A DNA stretch of 64,000 nt from Ascidia mentula (lineage: Eukaryota > Chordata > Ascidiacea > Phlebobranchia > Ascidiidae): positions 5,226,001 to 5,290,000 of the forward strand of contig OX387201.1 in assembly GCA_947561715.1 (NCBI GenBank). The letters run 5' to 3'. This document shows, in pieces, positions 34,161 to 48,003 of this stretch. The notes under the pieces are model-generated. The model was not told where the DNA came from. It did no database searches and saw only the letters and a program-made list of their open reading frames with translations. Every line of letters starts with the position of its first letter. The stretch's first letter is position 1. The translations under genes were made by a program, and so were the position numbers.

Positions 34161-37100
34161 GGTAACTTTTTAACTGTATGGCAAACTGTGACACACACAT
34201 AAATGTAAAAAAAGTACAAAACACAGTACAAAACGGATACAATGCAACAGCCTGCTTTGTATTGTAAATCGTGTTTTCGTGTAATAAACATGTCGCAATT
34301 TTTTTAACTGTTAGATCAGGGTATCATAAACTGGTGGTCACAAACCTGCGGGGCGTCGCACGACGAATTTTATGGGTCGCAAAGAGTATAAAGAAGTAGA
34401 CACAAACAGTGCATATTGCATTGTTGTGCGTTCTTGAGTTCTTGTCGTTTTTTAGTTGTTTTAAAAAATTTCTGCTTTAATAAAATATCGTGGTAGTGTA
34501 ATAGCATCCAAGCAACTTCCACCGGCGAAAAAGTTGTCAAAGTCATCCGATACGTGTCCAAAATTACGTTGCTAATAAACGCGTACCAGTAAGCCTTTTT
34601 AAACATCACTAAGTTCCAACAAAACGTTGTTCATTTCTAAAAGGAGTAAATAATTGCAACCAGCATTTGCAACTAAACCATGCAGCAACGGGTATGTAAT
34701 CAAGCGTGGCACCCGCGGGTATAATAAACACACTGTGATGAAACAAGCAAGCAGCCCGGAAACTACTCAAGCATGACAAACAGCACGTGTCTAGATTAAA
34801 AAACACTAAAGTACTGAGAATTGTTTTTTTTGTTTTTGCATTCTTGAAATATGACATTTGTGAAATGAAATCATTCGACAAAAGCAGAATTTTAAGGTGT
34901 ATTAAGATTGACGTTTTCGTTTGGACAGATTAAAAACATGATAAAGCACTAGCCTTTTTCACAGATTCATGGGTGCTTTATCGTGTTTTTTTTTAAACAA
35001 ACCTCAGTGTAACCTGCAACGTTGGTTTTTAATAAAAATAGATATGTATTTCGCAAGCAAAACCGCCAGGTTCCTTGTTGGTTTTAGACTATGCAAGCAA
35101 AGAAAGGGGCCTTTGTCTGTTTTATTTATTACCCACCTGATTTACTACAACTTCATTCACGCTTGCTGGGAAACCGGCGTAAACTGTAAAGCCGTGGAGC
35201 TTCTAACTCTTCTGTTCATAGAAATGTAATTCTTACTGCTATGTGTGGTAGGGGTGTTCAAGGTTTTTCGTACAAATGTGGGAAATTCTAGCATAACTAA
35301 TATTTTAAAATCAATGTGATTTTGTGCATTGAAAGTAGAGAAAATGTTTTGATCCAAGTTAACTGGTTTTGTACTTTTTATGTTATTACTAGTACAGTTG
35401 TCACTAATATTCAAATTAATCATTTAAGTTAAAGCAAGACAGTCAGAGTAAGTGCCAAAAGTGGTGTTTTGTGCTTGTACCACCCTTGACACAAGTAGGC
35501 CTATGCCACAATTAAATAAAATTAGGTGATCAGTGATAATGTTGCAGACAATTTTAAAAGATGAAAGTGAACAAGTTTTGTTTTTGCAAAGGTTGAGTTA
35601 AATTAGTTTTTCTAAATATATATTTTACGGACTTTAATAGCAAAAATTTTTTGGGTCTTATGCAGTCACTATGGATTTCTTTCATTGTAAGCATGTTATA
35701 TGGAACTTTCAGAATGTGGGAATGTGTAAGACTAGCCATGATAAATGTGTAAAATAATATCCAGTGAACAAGTCAAAGTTATGGTGGAAGATTTCTTGAA
35801 ATATGCCCTGTTATGTTAACACGTAGGGTTTTGCCCATTTAATTTAATGTACCTGCTGAAATTTCCACCTGCTAATAAGTTTTTAAGAATTATTTTTTGT
35901 TATATATATATATGTATTTATTTATTATATGTACATATTTTTAGCAATATATATTTCACCCTTTAAACATACAATACTATTTAATGTGTAAATGTGACCA
36001 AGCAACTTCGCAACCCTATCTCTGTCCAAGCCAAACCAAGCGCTTATAACAAACTTAGCTTTGTACCCAAGCTTTTGTGAAACCCAATGAAAAATTAAGA
36101 AAAACAGTACATGTCCTTTGACAAGAGACAACCATTGCTCTGACGTCACAGCACAGGAAGGGCAATGTCTGTTAACAAAACATGCCTATTTTATTTTATG
36201 AGGTTGCAGCATGATATTTTTACAGATTATTGTTTGTATGCAGACGTCAAGGAAACAAAAATGCACTGAATGTAACGTGTATAGCTAGCCTTTTCTTCGG
36301 GCATACCTTTTCTTCAGAAACGAATTTATCAGCTGCAGTAGTTCACGTTCGGGCGACGATATGTGACGCAATATTCTCTCCTTGGCAAAAGAGCAGGAAG
36401 AAATGATGGCGGTTACTTTGTGACGGTTGGTTGCTCAGATGCAATGGTTTCATGTAAAGGTCGACTGACCGTACAATTGCTTGCAGTTGTCTACGCGACG
36501 TACGTGTGTGCAAACAGCCTTTAAAATTTGAGTTCATGTCGATCTTTGTCACAAAGTTTTGAAACTAAGCAGGCATGTCTTCTGCGGCGGCGTAATTACG
36601 TCAATAAACCAGGCTGTGTAAACACTAATCTAAACCAGGTTCGTGCAATGCGTATCTTTTGAGGGTTCTAAGGGTTCTACTTCATAAGCGCTGTCAATGC
36701 TTGTTTTGCTCCGTAAGCGTTTTTGACTGGACTTTGACTCCAAAGTCTAAAGGTGGCATCTGTGGTAACTTACCACATTACTTGTTCAACTATAAATTAT
36801 GATGTAAGTTGTCGAGCCTCTTTATTACATATATTGTTTATTGACGAACGAGCTAATGAGTAAGATTAAAATCAGTTATTGAAGTGCTGGAACTGTTGCT
36901 TGCAAATACAGGTTTAAAAGTAAAAAGGTCTCATGGGCACGATTGAATTACCGGCAAAAATTCTTTTATCGGAACAACGTTCCAGTTCGTTTGGCATACT
37001 TTTAGCACTGTGTAAATGGGCTTTCGAAAATGATGATATACCTTGAAAAATTCAAATAAATTGGCAATATGTTATAACTTGTAGAAGTTGAAGTTTTATG

Positions 37101-37570
37101 TAAAAATATTATCCGTAGCACAGACTGGGTATAGATTAGGCGCGACGCGCGAAACGGTAAACATAAATTTTGGACTAGGCTCGTGTACATTATGTGATTA
37201 CTTCGTTTATTTACATGTAGTACATGAAAAAGGCAAAATGCGATTGTCTTCTCTCAAATTTCACTTCCATCCGGCGGTAACGCAATATGTGACGAAAGTC
37301 CATAGTTTGCAGAATTACAATATAAAAAAACCTTGTGTCAAACGCATTTGTTGTTAAGAATACATGTTTCGCGCAAAATAAGCATCTTCAGTTCTTGTTC
37401 AAATCTGCAAACGTGAAGTTTCCACCTGTGTCACGCACAACAAGTGGCGTTAGAAAAGGTCGATTTCGGAATGAAAATATTGAATGTTGTGAAACTCCAT
37501 AGTTGACTAACTGCTTTTTTACTGCAGCATAGACATTTCATTATCAAGTTTAATTAAGTTAAAAAACAAG
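34161..37570. other. 3.4 kb gene-poor spacer
   Basis: No exon is supported on either strand. At about 34325-34400 a CTGGTGGTCACAAACCTGCG stretch and a nearby GGGTCGCAAAG recall decayed hAT ends. A short (TA)n tract lies near 35902-35915. About 36240-36620 is less AT-rich and could be regulatory. The end next to 37571 should hold the SLC5 promoter. Confidence 0.4.
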
Positions 37571-40500
37571 ATGTCTGGGGAAATTCTTGCTGGCGGACAA
37601 GCTCTGGATGCAGCCGATTTGGGCGTCGTTATCACCTACTTCATCATAATCATCGCTATTGGAATATTTGTAAGTATGGCTGAATGAGATACCTAAAAAC
37701 TAGTGTTACGTTGCTGTTTCAAAAAGTATTCGTCTGCAAAAAAATAATATTGTTTTATTATGGCGCCAACCTAACGAAATCAATACGTTTGTCCATACAC
37801 CTAATACCTTTTTCCGTTACATTATTACCAGAATAGCAGTATCTTTGTTCTGATTTCTCAGACCGACAGTTTTTTGCAATGTTGCAACCTTTACGCCCCC
37901 CCTTAAATTTTTAATTACGGTTTACTGTTTAGGCGAGTTGCGTTTCGAAAAGGAACACAGTTCAAGGCTACTTTCTTGCCGGGCGGAACATGAGCTGGTT
38001 TTTGGTAAGTGACATTGCATGTTTTATTGTTTCCCCTTGTGTGCGTTCACGGAAAATTTCGTGCTTCATCTGTATGCACTAAGTGCAGCTGATATGATTG
38101 AATTTCCCCAACACCACGAATAAGTGCGAACACCACTAAGTATCGTGTTTCTTCCATCAGTTACCACGTATATCAATATACTATGTATAAATTTGAAGGA
38201 AAGTATTATCCTAATCACCATTGAAACGACAAATTCCATTGATGGTTCAATTAAATCTTTCGCTGTGTTTTATCACTCCAATAAAATTCAACTACCATAA
38301 AAAAATTTCCAGGTGGGTGCGTCGTTGTTCGTCAGCAACATCGGGAGCGAGCACTTCGTCGGACTTGCTGGCTCGGGAGCGGCCGGTGGAATAGGGGTCG
38401 GAGCCTGGGAATTAAATGCTCTCATGCTTCTGCAGCTTCTTGGCTGGGTATTTGTCCCAGTCTACATCGCGTCGGGCGTGAGTATTTATTTTTTGCAATT
38501 GTAAAGTGCTAACGCGAGTCTCATGAATTTGCATATTTATTTGGGGGCTGCATTTTAGTGTTGCTGGTAAAATAGCGGTTTGTCTGCTAGACTAAATAAT
38601 CGTGTATGTTATATGACGTAAACCATACGGTAAGACGATACAATGAAAATAGTCTTCACTGTAAAACATTCTGCGTAAGCGTTTATATCAGATTTGTACT
38701 TTTTAATTATCATAACATACTGATACCAGTGTAAATTGTCGAATTACTATTGACCCTATAACCCAATTCAAGAGTTCACGTTGGCTACTGCATAGTGGTT
38801 AAATTAATTACTTGTGTCGTTAAAAGCACTGGAATTTGTAACTCCATCACCGAATATGAGTAGGATATTGATAATACAGCAGCACCCAGAAGGAACTCAT
38901 TAGTAACTCAATACCATCCGGATTCCATGTCCCTGTTTCGTGTTAGTACGTGCGGAATCATTTGCCACAGTTAAAAGCGTCTTGTAGTGGCTTTATTGTT
39001 AATTAATACCAGACTGCCTTTCCGTGGCAGAGGTTGGCAACCTTTAGCCTGCAAAGAGCCAATTATAGACTGGAACTGGGAATAATTTGATTCTTTAATC
39101 CACATAAAACAAATTAACTATCATTGTACGTTTCGGTAAACTTGCAAAACCTGTCGGTTCAACAAAGTGCATCATTGTTTTGCATATTAACATAACTGTC
39201 ATTTTCCTTATTGAGTTTTCTCTCTCATGGAGTCATATAAGAGGTTGAAAGAGCCAAATGCGGCCCTAAAGCTAGTGCTGACAGTATGCCGGAACTCCGT
39301 TTTGGTAAGAATTCAACGGTTGGTTTGTCACAAATAGTTATGGAAAACCTCACCCAATATGAAAACACAATGGTTAATATACGCAAACGAGCCATAATGA
39401 TCAATGAGAGCTGCAGACAGGTGTACACACTGTTTTATGATCTAGGTGGAAGCCGAGCCGATAGCACTATATTGAATCCCAAACAGTTGTCTGGCCGTGG
39501 TGCGCTCAACGTGGTTCGTCTCTGTTGGGTACCTAGTTTGGTACCCAACGGATCGATGATTGACCGAAGGGTACCACGAAGTGGAAATCTGTGTGCCTGC
39601 TAGTCTACCAGCTAGTATGTGCCACAATCACCAGCTGCACTGATGAGACCTTACAGGTCGAAACAGTGTGTGCACCTGTCTGCCGCTCACAATGGTTTAG
39701 TTTTTCGTTTTAATTAACTCGTTCCTGGGTAAGAATTTTTTTTACTATTCACCCTGCTTTGAGCCATGGGTTGTCAACCTCTGTTCTAGGATTAGTTTGA
39801 TCGAAGTTAAGATACAGGTATTTTATCATACAGTTCGATCAATCAAGCTTTATGTCTGAAAGCTTGCTTTTCAGTTATTGCCGATCATGCACTGTGCAGC
39901 ATTCACGTTGTACAAGTTGAAAGCAAATAGAACGAAAGTTAACATGCAGCTGGCATAGTTAACTTGCGGTCAAACGCAATGTGATTTTTGACATGCATCG
40001 TGCAAACAATATGCATCCTGTTCGAGATGATAGAATTACCGTAAACGATTACAACATTCCTCTGCACCCATGCAAACTTTGACGATATCTTGAATTGCGT
40101 TGAATAGAGACACCTTTGGTCTCCATATTCTTATATATTGACCCACAACATGTGGACAAAGAAACGGTTGTTGGGCCACAAGGAGTAAACAATTTGTTTT
40201 CGCACTTTCAATGGAACATTTACCGCTTTATTAATATCGTGAAGTGGTCCACGATACAGTGTTTTGCGTATGTTGCCATGTTTCGAGTAATACTCATATG
40301 TTTTGCAGATATGTACAATGCCTGAATACCTGGAACGGAGGTTCGGTGGTCGACGATTGCGCGTGTATCTCGCCACTCTGACGCTTATTATCTATTGTCT
40401 CACCAAGATATCGGTATCACATGCTTCATTTTCTTTTAATTAACACAAAACATTCTCAAACGTTTGTTAGAACTACCACCAGTAAAAAAATGCGATTCAT

Positions 40501-43500
40501 TGCTTTCAATGCGTCAGTGGCCCAAGCAGATTGAATAAATGCTAATTTTTTAGACGAATTCCTTTGCGTATAAAGATACTTCGTTACTTTGCTTCAGTCA
40601 TGTATTTGTCTAGATATGCTGCTGGGGCACGTCTCACAAAACAAGCCACGGATATACTTTATTTTTTGTGAATTAACGTATTGTCACCACATTTCTGTTT
40701 GTGGTCGTTACTTTGTACATACGATGATATCAGGCGCTTTCCGCACAGCAAAATCATTTGTCTGATTAATGGTTTGTTGCCTACAAGTCCTGCTCTTATT
40801 TCAAACGGTTTCCTTTCGGATTAATTCCACCACCACCATCCATATGCTACAAACGTAACTTGTGCAAAGTTACTATGAAATCTGTATTTACAAACATTTT
40901 TTAGTATAGGTTTGATTTTTTTCATAGGGTTCATCCTACATTTATTTTTAAGGTAAATCTGTATTCGGGAGCACTATTCATCCAGCAAGCGATCGGATGG
41001 CCCCTCTATACTTCTGTCACGTTGCTTGTGTGTCTCACTGGCGTTCTCACAGTCACAGGTAAAACTAAGCTAGGCTAATCATTTGTTTCTGAAATTTAAA
41101 TAATCCTAATAAATATCTGTGTGTACAAATTTTATGTAGAATAATGTCTGTATGTTTGAAGCTCCATCTAATGTTACTTTTGCAGGTGGTCTTACTGTTG
41201 TGATGTACACTGACTCTATGCAAGCCCTCCTAATGGTTAGCGGTGCTCTGTATCTCACTATCCAGGGTAAGGTTACAGCCATAGGTTCAATTCTAAACGA
41301 ATATATCTAGTCACCGACTTGCACACCTGATTCCTGTAGTCACTTTTGACATTTTCTTTGTATATATATGGCCATATTTAGTATTGTTTGTTAAAAATTT
41401 CATTCACGAATTACTTTGTGTAGCCTGTTAGTCAATTTTGTAGTTTGTGACGAGTAAATGCGATAGAGCCACCTATGTGCCCGTGCGTCTTCGGCGGCTA
41501 CCATGGTTCAGGGCTGTTACGTCATTTAAGTGGAAAGAATTTACATTATATTACGACGTGTTTGACTATGACTTCATTTGCTTGCAGAGTTAACGCGACA
41601 TGGCCTCACCGCAAAAACACTATTTATATCGTTGCTAGCAGAAGAACTTTAGTCAACTCGGTTCACCGACTAAATACTTTCAAGAGCCAGTGGCTAAAAT
41701 CTCGTATAACATTCAGGTTTTCTTCACATCGGTGGTTACTACGAGATGAAGGAACAGTACATGAACACATCCGTCAACCTCACTCTCATACAACAAAAAT
41801 ATAATCTCAACATCAGCGCCAATGATTCGTGTCTACCAAAGCCCCGAGAGGACTCTTTTAAAATGCTCAAGGTGATTATTGTAAATAAAACAAATCCAAA
41901 ATCAAAAGTTTTCCAAGCTCCCCTGCGCGTTACGTTAGTGGAAACTACGCTGTGAAATACAACAGCAAGTTTCAAAATGCCTGTGTCTCATTTTTGTAGG
42001 ATGTTGCTGACGACGAAATGCCCTGGCTCGGATTTTTGCTCGGCCAGACACCCTCTTCCATTTGGTACTGGTGCACAGACCAGGTAAGCTCTTGTAGTGT
42101 GCCAGCGTTCTTAACAAAGGAACTTGACGAGCATATCGATGTCTCCATTCATCATGCTTGCCTGTAACCTCAATTCCCCGCCTGTAACCATTGTGTAGGC
42201 CTGTGTAGCTATCTAGGCAACCCTAATCTTCGCTGCCATGAAACGTAAAGCTACTTTTCAGCTCTCCGTGACAGTAACGACAGACTGACAATTACATAAA
42301 CTTGTCATTTCGAACATAGTTTTTTGAATTTCTGTTGCCAACGTCGCTATAAAGACGGCGAAACCTTATACCGAACCCGCCTTTTGGGCAAGAGGGAAAT
42401 ATAGTGCATATTATTGAAACTTTAAGTGTTTATAAATGAAAATATGTCTTTTACTGCAGTGGTTTGTGAGCAAAACTGTGTTAACATTTAGCGGTGTTAA
42501 GATTAAAAGCAAAATGCTAGTTCTATAAACATTCATCTTCAAAGTGATGTGATCTAGGTAAAATAGGTAGACTTTGAGTCAAATATATATATATATATGT
42601 ATACATTCAATGCCGTCTCCGTCACCAGTTCCGTCGTAAGCCGCAACAAATATTTTAAAAGCACAGCAGTGGTGATATCCGCATACACGTATAGTCTGTT
42701 TCCTCTACCAGCTAGAAAACTTGTGCTATATTTCCCAGTGAAAAAATCGTTTGCTGAGTTTTATATTGTGTGGCAGGTGATTGTACAAAGGGCTCTTGCC
42801 GCTAAAACGCTGTCCCACGCACAAGGGGGAACCCTCCTTGCCGGTTTCATCAAGATTCTGCCCATCTACATCATGGTAATGCCCGGCATGATTTCCCGAG
42901 TGCTTTTTACTGGTAAGTGTGAAATGTGTGGATAACATTCCTGGCAGTGAACATTCAACAACGTATATGTGAACAGGAAGTTATCATGTTTAATCATCCG
43001 TTAGATTTCGAGTTGTTTTTGCATATACCACGGTTTGAACCCGAGTAATGGCGAAAAACACCATTGTAATTTTGATGAATGGCAAAAACATAGAGACTGG
43101 ACCGTTTTCGCTGTTCACTCTTCATTATAAACCAAACCGCAGTGCAAAATGGTTGGGACCTTTGCTCTAAAGTACCTGTATAACGCTAGCATCTCGCAAC
43201 TTCAATAGATTGTCTTCAGATTAACTGACACGACATGTTCTTGATGAGCGCCTGGGCCAAACTCGCGCGGACATTATTCACAAACCCGCTGACTTTTATT
43301 AAGCATTTTCCGATGACAACAACGCGTCTACTTATTATTTTGCAGACGAACTTCTCTGCGTTCCTGGTGAGCATTGCATGAAGATGTGTGAAAGTTCCGC
43401 GGGATGTACCAACCTCGCATACCCACGTCTTGTTCTTGGCATCATGCCCTCAGGTTGGAACATAATCATTATCTACCGCATCGTATGTTTACAGTTCAAC

Positions 43501-46240
43501 GTATGCATGCTCATTTGCATGTTGCCAAATGTGGAAACTTATCCGAGTCGCCTGCACATTTTGATAACATTAGGACATTTTGTGGTTCACTAGTAAATTA
43601 TGTATAGTTTGAAAAACAGAATGCAAGGTCATTTGTAACATCATTATCAAGTTACATTTTATTCCGTTTGTTTTATTTTAAAACAAAACATTTTCTTTTA
43701 GATATATGTGTACACAAATACATTCAAACCGTTGTCAACCTGTATAAAGAAATGTTATCATGTCTGCTATAAACAAATGTCTCAAGATTCACATTTCTTT
43801 GATATCTCAAAACACTCATAAACCGCTGCGACAACATTTCTTAAAAAGGCCACGGCCGCAAACAAAAGTGCCCATACCATCTGGAAGCACCACGCCCTTC
43901 TTTTTGCGGAGTCTTAAAGCATTTAAATCCAATCGTGAACTTTAGCAAAACCAAGCACGTCGCACTTTCAACTGGTTCTTCACTGAGTTGCTATTTATAC
44001 CCACCTTTATATAAACAGGCGCACGCGGACTGATGATGGCGGTCATGATTGCAGCGCTTATGAGCGATCTCGACTCGATCTTCAACAGCGCCAGCACCAT
44101 CTTTACACTTGATCTATGGAAAAGGTTCCGCAAATCCGCTTCAAATACCGAACTGATGATTGTTGGCAGGTACGTCACTGTTTTGGCCGTTGCACTTACG
44201 CACTTGAACGGACTGACAAAATGCTTGGTAAAAGCTTCTGTATACACGCACCATGTCGTATGTTTGTTATATTTTCCTTCATTTTGTGCCTGCGCTCGTA
44301 AGTGTGTTAATTATTACTCCAATGCAACTGTCGGAGGATATTTTTGGGCAAATCTAAACATTCATGTGATTGTATAATTTCAGATATTAGAAATAAGGCA
44401 TATATGACCAGTAGAAGAAAAAACCCTTCCCTAAAATATTCTCCTTTTACTATTTGACGTCATATGATGTCGTTCTTTTCACCCCAGAATCTTTATCGTG
44501 GTCCTGGTGCTCGTGAGCATTGCGTGGGTCCCCATCATCCTGCACTTCCAGGGAGGACAACTCTTCTTCTACATCCAGGAGATCACCAATTACATCTCCC
44601 CACCGGTGGCGGCCATCTTTATGACCGGAATCTTGTGGCCTGGCTGCACGGAGAAGGTTTGTTTTGCGTTCCACAAAAGTACACTGTATTTTGCCTCCCA
44701 TAGCATGCAAACTGAACAAAAGGGTCAGTTACACTTGCGTTCACATATAATTCCACGGGTTTTTATTAAACTCATTGTTACACGGGCAATAACTGCAATG
44801 GATTGGTTCAGTGGTGAATTGCCTCTGCCACAACTTGTTTTCGTTTGCTTTGGGACAAACTTTCAAAATCGGCTGTTTAAAAACAGGCTGTAAAAACCCT
44901 CAGTAATAACAGCAACAAAGTATATGCGCATTTCCTGGTTCCCTAGATTTGTTACAACCGGGCTGTGTGCTTTCTGTTTCCTGTAGTGACTGATATATTT
45001 TAACAGGGCGCCTTCTACGGTGGTCTATGCGGCAGTGCTCTCGGCTTGGCTCGCCTCATTACCATATTCCTCTATACCGCTCCCAGCTGTGGAGAAGTCG
45101 ACCAACGCCCTGCCTTCCTCTCCAAGTTCCACTACATGTATTATTCGGCAATGCTCTTCTTCGTCACCATAATCGTAGCCGTGATCACCAGCTTGTTTAC
45201 GAAGGAAGATCAACCGAGAGATGTGCGTATTTGAATTGACTGGAACAGAAAAAACTTTTTACATAAGCAAAGCCAATGGAGCTAATAATATGAATTTTTG
45301 AGCTGCAGAAAGATGGCCACTGTTTCAACCTATAAGGTCTCATCAGTGCAGCTTGGTGTAACTCTTGTAGACAATCTTGCCGATCAAACGGCCATGCAAA
45401 GACAAACAGGCCGTTTGATCGCCTATATCGTCTACAAGAGTCATACCAAGTTGCACCGATAAGATCTTATAGGTCGAAACAGTGGCCATCTGCGTGCAGC
45501 TCACAGCGTAAAAACTATTGTTACACGTATCAGCATTTTTCTTTTAACGTCACATACTCTGAACAAAAGAGTACTTGGTGTCTGGAGATGAAAAAATAAA
45601 CTGACTAATTTATTTGAAATCCCAGCTTTCACGCCTTACTTACTGGACGCGTTACGACCAACCTCAACTGGCGAATGGAACAGAAATGAAATCAATTAAT
45701 GGCAAAGGTACTAACGGGTGAGTTGATGTTATAGCAGCTGATTTCGGTCAAACTCTGTGCACTGTTTCACAACAAACACTATTACAATTAAGAATAATAA
45801 AAGAGGACCACGACAAGGGTGATTTTGAAGCGAACCCAATGCTCGCGGGCAAAGATGAAGCTGAAAACGAAGTGGAAGTTGAGGGTAGGTGTTTGTTCGT
45901 CCACTCGATTCTACTTTTTAGTCGCATTCGGGAAAAAGATTCGTAAACTTAAGAACATGCACTTTTGTTCGCGATTGGAGAATGGTCTCCACCGAGTAAC
46001 TCTCCAAGCGACTAATGTGTGTTTGCGTAACAAGGTCACGCGGAGGACTCCCGTTGGAAGAGAACTTGCCGCAACATCTTCCACTTCATATGCGGGATCA
46101 GGGAGGAGGGCGAGGATGAGGAGCCGGAAGTGGAATTCCCATCCCTGGAGCAGAGTAGGAAGACACGTTATCTTCTCACTGCAGGCGTGGTCTTCATCAT
46201 GGGCACCGGCATTTTTCTCTACATTTTCTGGTCGTTTTGA
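37571..46240 (+). CDS. Sodium/sugar cotransporter, SLC5 (SGLT-like) family
   Basis: Sixteen exons: 37571-37669, 37933-38004, 38313-38477, 40309-40413, 40953-41058, 41186-41266, 41717-41871, 42000-42083, 42777-42912, 43346-43453, 44019-44169, 44488-44656, 45007-45222, 45626-45717, 45793-45884 and 46035-46240, giving 678 residues with about 14 membrane spans. It imports a sugar or polyol with sodium at the plasma membrane. Family landmarks are [31 protein letters not shown], the Asp in [37 protein letters not shown], and [19 protein letters not shown]. Residues that bind sugar in SGLT1 are present: Asn and His in SNIGSEHF, the Glu in AWELNA, Tyr-Trp in WYWC, Lys in GFIKILP, and Gln in YIQEITNY. 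Cysteines in the loop [20 protein letters not shown] match SGLTs. The last span ends at the C-terminus as in SGLT1. I cannot assign the exact SLC5A member or substrate. Confidence 0.93.
39029..39286. repeat. Probable decayed hAT-type element
   Basis: In SLC5 intron 3. CAGAGGTTGGCAACCTTTAG followed by AAGAGCC, and further on AGAGGTTGAAAGAGCC and GCGGCCC, are words typical of hAT element ends. The two ends are not clean inverted repeats, so limits are approximate. Confidence 0.35.
39408..39692. repeat. Foldback (palindromic) MITE, copy 1
   Basis: In SLC5 intron 3. The left arm starts AGCTGCAGACAGGTGTACAC. The right arm reversed reads GGCAGACAGGTGCACACACT, then TTTCGACCTGTAAGGTCTCA. It contains a strong inner hairpin (GGGTACCTAGTTTGGTACCC). 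It shares the arm sequence AAGGTCTCATCAGTGCAGCT with copies at 45299-45506 and 63796-64000. The left arm has diverged more than the right one. Confidence 0.75.
45299..45506. repeat. Foldback (palindromic) MITE, copy 2
   Basis: In SLC5 intron 13. About 208 bp that is almost one long inverted repeat. It starts TGAGCTGCA and ends TGCAGCTCA. The arms carry GATGGCCACTGTTT, AAGGTCTCATCAGTGCAGCT and ACTCTTGTAGAC, and the centre pairs through GATCAAACGGCC / GGCCGTTTGATC. No target duplication is obvious. No coding capacity. Confidence 0.9.
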
Positions 46241-47193
46241 CGGAGCGTGGAAAATGACGTCACAGTGGGATGACGTCGTCGATGAATTGTGAAAGAATCC
46301 TTTATTTATTTTGCATAAAAAAGCACTGATCGTTTTGAATTGGCCCACTGATGTCATTGAACATTATGCTAAAATGCGAACGAAATATAAAAAGGAATGT
46401 TTTTTGTTTGGCGCTCCACGTGGTTGTTCGTGTCGCTTTCGTCCAGTTGTGTTTTACAAAATGTAGTATTTGCAAACCGTAGGTATGTAACTTGTGGCGC
46501 TGCTGAGTGTTGCAATGATTTTTTTGTATGTCGCGGAATGTCGCTGCTTCAAAAAGTTTCATCATTTAGGTAATTTTTTCAGGCCGAATTCCAACTTTAT
46601 CAAAATTTTGAGTACAGTTCGTGAATGCAACGGTATGTTAGTTCATTCTTGCCAAAATAACTTCATGCTTGTACACAGAGGGCATCGTGCGTTTCATATT
46701 TATACCAGGGTGTTGCTGACTAAATTTTACCTACCATAACCCATGCACGCTTATTCGGCAATACACAATATTTGAATGTTGTGCCTAAAATCAGTTTCTT
46801 GTACTTTATGCCCATATGTGGTGCGCATTTTCACCCTGCAGTTAATTTTCTGTGCTTTTTAAGTCACGACACGCTCTTATTGTAACTGTGCACTATGATG
46901 AAATATACGGCAACCCGAACCCTCCACGACATTCCAAGATGTCAGTTTTGAGATACATACTTTTACGAACTGATTAGAAGTTGTTTACTGGCACAAATTA
47001 TGATAGAAACTGGCACAAATTATAAAATGCAACGTCAACTTTTCGATGGAACTCCTATTTTCATAAGAATTACGTTATATGTACACAGTAATATTGTTTA
47101 AAGAAAAAGTTGCACAACAGGAAACAAATAACGTGTACATAAGCTATATATATCAGAATTGACTTCCAACCACCTCCAGATCCTCTGAATAAT
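46241..47193. other. Convergent spacer after SLC5
   Basis: SLC5 3' UTR and the 3' side of the minus-strand gene ending at 47194. AT-rich. Short open frames only, none with domain or splice support. Confidence 0.4.
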
Positions 47194-48003
47194 CTACTGG
47201 CAGGGGCAGTGTGGCGTTGCATAACCGCCACGCATTCGCACGTGACACCCAACATCATGTGACTTCGGGCGCAAACTTCCTTGAGCAACCTTAAAAAAAA
47301 CAAAAAGAATAACAGTGCTGGGTACTTTTGTATTTTGAAGGGGGCTCATGTCACGCAATTGTGGCTTGCCAAAAAGAGCAGCCTTCAGTAACTTGTTAAA
47401 CAAAGAAAGAAAACAACACCAAAAAACAAAAACCAAGTCTCAAGGTCCAAATGCCTGTTTTCAAGAAATCTCTAACTTGCCACATAACAACAAGAGCTTG
47501 TAAATGTGGGGCCCGATTTGAATGGTTCCAAGTCCAAACTTAATTTTTCTTACAGTAATTCGTTAATGTACTGGTCTACAGTTTTGCTGTTAGTTTTTGA
47601 AGTAGGTAAATAGCAGGACCCTGTCGAAGGAGGAGACCCAAATTTGAACAATTCCTCAAATATACCAAGGACCAACTAGATATATCAATCTGCAATAATT
47701 GAAATTATTCCAAAATGAAACTAAACCTACGCTTATCTGGTTCACGTAGCCCCTTCTTTCCATAACTCGAAATAGGTAAAGCCTTCTGTTGTCGTTGCAG
47801 TACAAACGCCCGTCGTTCCTGCACCTTCCAACCGTAAGTGGCAAAAAACTTCTCATCGCATCAAGGCGACTTTCTCCTGAAAGCAGCGCTATCTTATTGA
47901 TTACTGTGTTAATATCGTTGCCGTTGCTAAAAGTGCTGTCAATCGAGTCTTGTGTAAATCGCAATTCGCTGGGTCTCATCATTGAAGCCATGGTTGATGA
48001 CAA
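47194..48003 (-). CDS. Small two-exon protein, possible ParB/sulfiredoxin-like fold (paralogue A)
   Basis: Exons in reading order are 48003-47731 and 47289-47194, giving 122 residues (or 118 from the internal ATG at 47991). I do not recognise a named gene. The sequence has the order of a ParB/sulfiredoxin-type domain: MMRPSELRFTQDSI, a helix, LPLTVGRCRNDGRLYCNDNR with RLYLFRVMERRG next. This resembles uncharacterised eukaryotic proteins with a DNRRL motif. The short second exon is rich in Cys and His (GCHVRM..HCPC). The paralogue at 49280-49743 has the same exon cut, the same length and a matching C-terminal CH..HC.C pattern, which supports both models. The donor is gtaggt and the acceptor follows a T-rich tract. 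Function is unknown. Confidence 0.6.

Noticed and set aside
34325..34881. Possible hAT transposase remnant
   Set aside because: Only end-like words are seen. The open frames give no transposase motif.
39286..39603. 105-codon + strand open frame in SLC5 intron 3
   Set aside because: It lies across the foldback MITE and reads through its hairpin arms.
43020..43060. tRNA-like T-loop (GGTTTGAACCC)
   Set aside because: No matching acceptor stem, anticodon arm or D arm around it on either strand.
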